Below, piece after piece: positions 41,373 to 43,048 of a stretch of DNA of 43,048 nucleotides. Both the position numbers and the translations under genes were made by a program. The notes beneath the pieces were generated by a model. The model made no database searches. It was not told the origin of the DNA and saw nothing but the letters and a program-made list of their open reading frames with translations. Source of the stretch: a virus; IMG/VR virus record IMGVR_UViG_3300032287_002590, positions 1 to 43,048 of that record; one strand, 5' to 3'. How positions within the stretch are numbered: position 1 is the first letter of the stretch; each line of letters begins with the position of its first letter.

Positions 41373-41942
41373 TCATTCCACCACAGCCCCCAGTGCCTCC
41401 ACGAAATCGGCTGGCAGATCAAATTGCTCGGCCAGCGTCTGCACGGCGGCCAGCAGCTCAGGCGAAATCAGGTTGAGCGCGAGGGCCATGCTCCAGGACG
41501 ACAGGAACACCCTTGCATCGCCGTCAGCCGCCTTGCCCAGACCAACGCCAAGACCCAGGCCCAGGGCTGGCGCCTGCTGCAGGGCTGCACCGAGAAGTGT
41601 ATTGATAGCCGGGCTGCTTTGGACTGCAGCACCGAACTCAACCCAGCGGGGCTGGAGTGTTGCCGGAGGCAGCTCCACCAGCTCCCAGGCTTGCTGCCAG
41701 GCGCCATCGACTAGAACTGGGGCAATCTCAACGGCTTGGAACAAGGCGGGATCGTGCTCAGGTTGCGACGTGGCGCTGTAGGCAACCAGTAGGATCGGCG
41801 GCTCCAGGGCGGCATAACTGGCCAGCTCGGCGCTGTGCGGGTCGTTGCTGACGGATAGGCGTGGTTCGTCCGCTCGCAACTGCGCTGCTGTGTAGGGCCA
41901 TTGGGGGCCGGTGAGCCGTAGGCGGAGGATATGGTTTGCCAT
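41373..41942 (-). CDS. Hypothetical protein, tail fibre-assembly-like pattern
   Basis: 189 residues. The pattern VLVDGAWQQAWELVELPPATLQPRWVEF followed by a helical C terminus resembles the layout of phage tail fibre assembly or chaperone proteins, but I cannot confirm a family. The ATG overlaps the LamG stop by one base (TGATG). Confidence 0.5.
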   Translation of the reverse strand: MANHILRLRLTGPQWPYTAAQLRADEPRLSVSNDPHSAELASYAALEPPILLVAYSATSQPEHDPALFQAVEIAPVLVDGAWQQAWELVELPPATLQPRWVEFGAAVQSSPAINTLLGAALQQAPALGLGLGVGLGKAADGDARVFLSSWSMALALNLISPELLAAVQTLAEQFDLPADFVEALGAVVE

Positions 41943-42655
41943 CAGAAGTCAGGGAATGGCGCGGTCGGTACGGTGAAGTCGGCGGTATAGCGGGCCGCCT
42001 TAGTGATTCTCAATTCATCAATATACCCGTTGTAATTTAATTGACTTGGACTATTACCATCTGCGCCGAGAATAGGACGCGAAGCGCCTACTGAATAATT
42101 GCTGCTGTCTGTAATCGTGCCACCTACCTGCGTGCCATTCAGGAAGCCCCGCAAGCTGCCGCCCGATCGGCAAACTGCAATAAAGTTCCAGGCGTTAAGA
42201 GAAAGCGTGCCATTTATATAGGTGTTATCATTGGCAACGATTGCCAGAGAGGCGTTCGACGTGTACACAATAAGCCGATTTTGTATACTAGCAAAGTTGA
42301 GCGCTCTTGAGTCGAATATCACTTTAATCCCAGTTAATGACAACGGGTAGATCCAGAACTCAACTGAAAAATCCCCAGCCCCGAATGCAAAACTATTTGA
42401 GCCGTCCAGCGTTAAATAATCTCCAGACCCATCAAACGCAATACTGCTGCCACCAAACTTGCTCTGCGCCGTGCTGATCTGCGCACCGCCAACTGTCGTC
42501 ACCGTCTTAGGTGATGGGCTGCTATCGGTGATAGCGGTGGAGCCGTCGGCTCCATTGCCATGAAGAAGCAGGGAGACGTTGGCAAAGTAAGGGTCGGAAT
42601 CAGCGCCACCCAATCCCCCAACAAACCCCAGATCCCGCAGGGTCAGCGTGGTCAT
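41942..42655 (-). CDS. Single LamG-domain protein
   Basis: 237 residues from the ATG at 42655, which overlaps the previous stop (ATGA); a longer start at 42682 is not needed. Contains one LamG jelly-roll with NVSLLLHGNGADGST, QSKFGGSS, a central WIYPL segment and ELRITKAARYT at the end, closely matching each repeat of the protein at 22667-24739. Placed before the tail tube gene, so it could be a head or neck decoration lectin (inference). Confidence 0.75.
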   Translation of the reverse strand: MTTLTLRDLGFVGGLGGADSDPYFANVSLLLHGNGADGSTAITDSSPSPKTVTTVGGAQISTAQSKFGGSSIAFDGSGDYLTLDGSNSFAFGAGDFSVEFWIYPLSLTGIKVIFDSRALNFASIQNRLIVYTSNASLAIVANDNTYINGTLSLNAWNFIAVCRSGGSLRGFLNGTQVGGTITDSSNYSVGASRPILGADGNSPSQLNYNGYIDELRITKAARYTADFTVPTAPFPDF

Positions 42656-43048
42656 GCCTGCACCCCGTAGGCGGCCACGCAATCGCTATCAGCCGTGCCG
42701 AAATAGGTCAGGCTGAGCACCGCAGTCTTGCTGGCAGCAATCGTGGACGGCTTGGTTCCCAGGAACACCCAGCCAGCGGGGAACGTCAGGGCGCGGGCCG
42801 TGCCGTCGCAGATCAGTCGGATCGTCACCTGGCGGCCACTGGCGCGGTTGCTGGTGGTGAGTGTCAGCGCACCTGTCAGGCTGATCGTGCGATACCCGCC
42901 GGCCAGCGCGGCTAGGTCGAGATCGACTGTGGCGGCATAGGTGATCGTGGCGGCGGTGAACGTAACTGGCAACTTCGCGGCGTCGTTGCCGTCGAGCTTC
43001 TGAATTGCCTGCAGAATCGTGTCTGTTGCGGAAACAGCTCCAGCGCCG
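42652..43048 (-). CDS. Tail fibre-like structural protein, 5' partial
   Basis: Open to the right edge of the window; the visible 131 residues are the C terminus. The frame reads through position 43048 and includes AVSATDTILQAIQKLDGND, a segment typical of phage tail fibre-like proteins, then a beta-rich domain (TVDLDLAALAGGYRTISL and RQVTIRLICDG). A TTG at 42972 is an internal codon, not the start. Confidence 0.7.
   Translation of the reverse strand, partial: GAGAVSATDTILQAIQKLDGNDAAKLPVTFTAATITYAATVDLDLAALAGGYRTISLTGALTLTTSNRASGRQVTIRLICDGTARALTFPAGWVFLGTKPSTIAASKTAVLSLTYFGTADSDCVAAYGVQA

Noticed and set aside
1-43048. tRNA or rRNA genes
   Set aside because: I did not recognise a cloverleaf with a T-loop or any rRNA segment; a tRNA scan was not possible here.

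Overview
The window looks like part of a temperate, long-tailed (siphovirus-like) phage or prophage of a picocyanobacterium (Synechococcus/Cyanobium type). The phage assignment rests on a lambda-order tail module, a lysis cassette, a large serine recombinase and phage-type replication and recombination genes. The cyanobacterial host is suggested by a cyAbrB-family regulator (a family known almost only from cyanobacteria) and by two sigma factors resembling cyanobacterial RpoD-group proteins. No terminase, portal or capsid gene is present; these probably lie beyond the right edge, upstream of the leftward late genes. No DNA polymerase is visible either, so replication probably uses host enzymes.

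Layout. (1) 1-290: noncoding, with a dense cluster of GTTACG/CGTAAC hexamers beside a leftward primase-helicase gene (264-3029); candidate origin. (2) 3007-3222: small ribbon-helix-helix (RHH)-like gene and its promoter. (3) 3275-18876: rightward early/middle genes, tightly packed, many joined by ATGA or GTGA stop/start overlaps. They include a ligase-like protein, dNMP kinase, SF2 helicase, PP-loop (PAPS-reductase-like) protein, VRR-NUC nuclease, serine recombinase, RecE-like nuclease, RecT-like annealing protein, SSB, dCTP deaminase, two tandem sigma-70 factors and cyAbrB, plus several very small membrane or unknown proteins. (4) 18898-18921: intrinsic terminator where the two gene sets converge. 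(5) 18921-43048: leftward late genes. Read in transcription order from the right edge: tail-fibre-like protein (partial), LamG protein, unknown, small ORF, tail tube, tail terminator, chaperones G and GT (-1 frameshift), a 2018-residue tape measure with embedded lysozyme, two gpM-like proteins, gpL, a MIDAS-motif protein, gpK, gpI, gpJ with a Hint domain, fibre/LamG proteins, two membrane (holin-like) proteins, a C39-like endolysin candidate, a metallophosphoesterase and an HNH nuclease.

Most interesting idea: the second sigma factor ends in EQVSLFDL, which matches the bacterial sliding-clamp binding consensus (QLSLF-like), and it has a divergent promoter-binding region 2.4. This suggests a replication-coupled late transcription switch analogous in logic to T4 gp55/gp45 but using the host clamp. 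It lies next to a second phage sigma factor and a cyAbrB regulator. The cyAbrB promoter shares an 18-base element with the RHH/primase-helicase promoter 15 kb away. Together these could form a compact transcription-control module. Other highlights are a GGGAAAC frameshift site, a Hint domain at the N terminus of gpJ, a gpJ fibronectin domain split by a stop codon, a G7-tract frameshift in the PP-loop gene, and an inverted repeat beside the recombinase gene that could be attP. All functions are read from sequence motifs without database searches.
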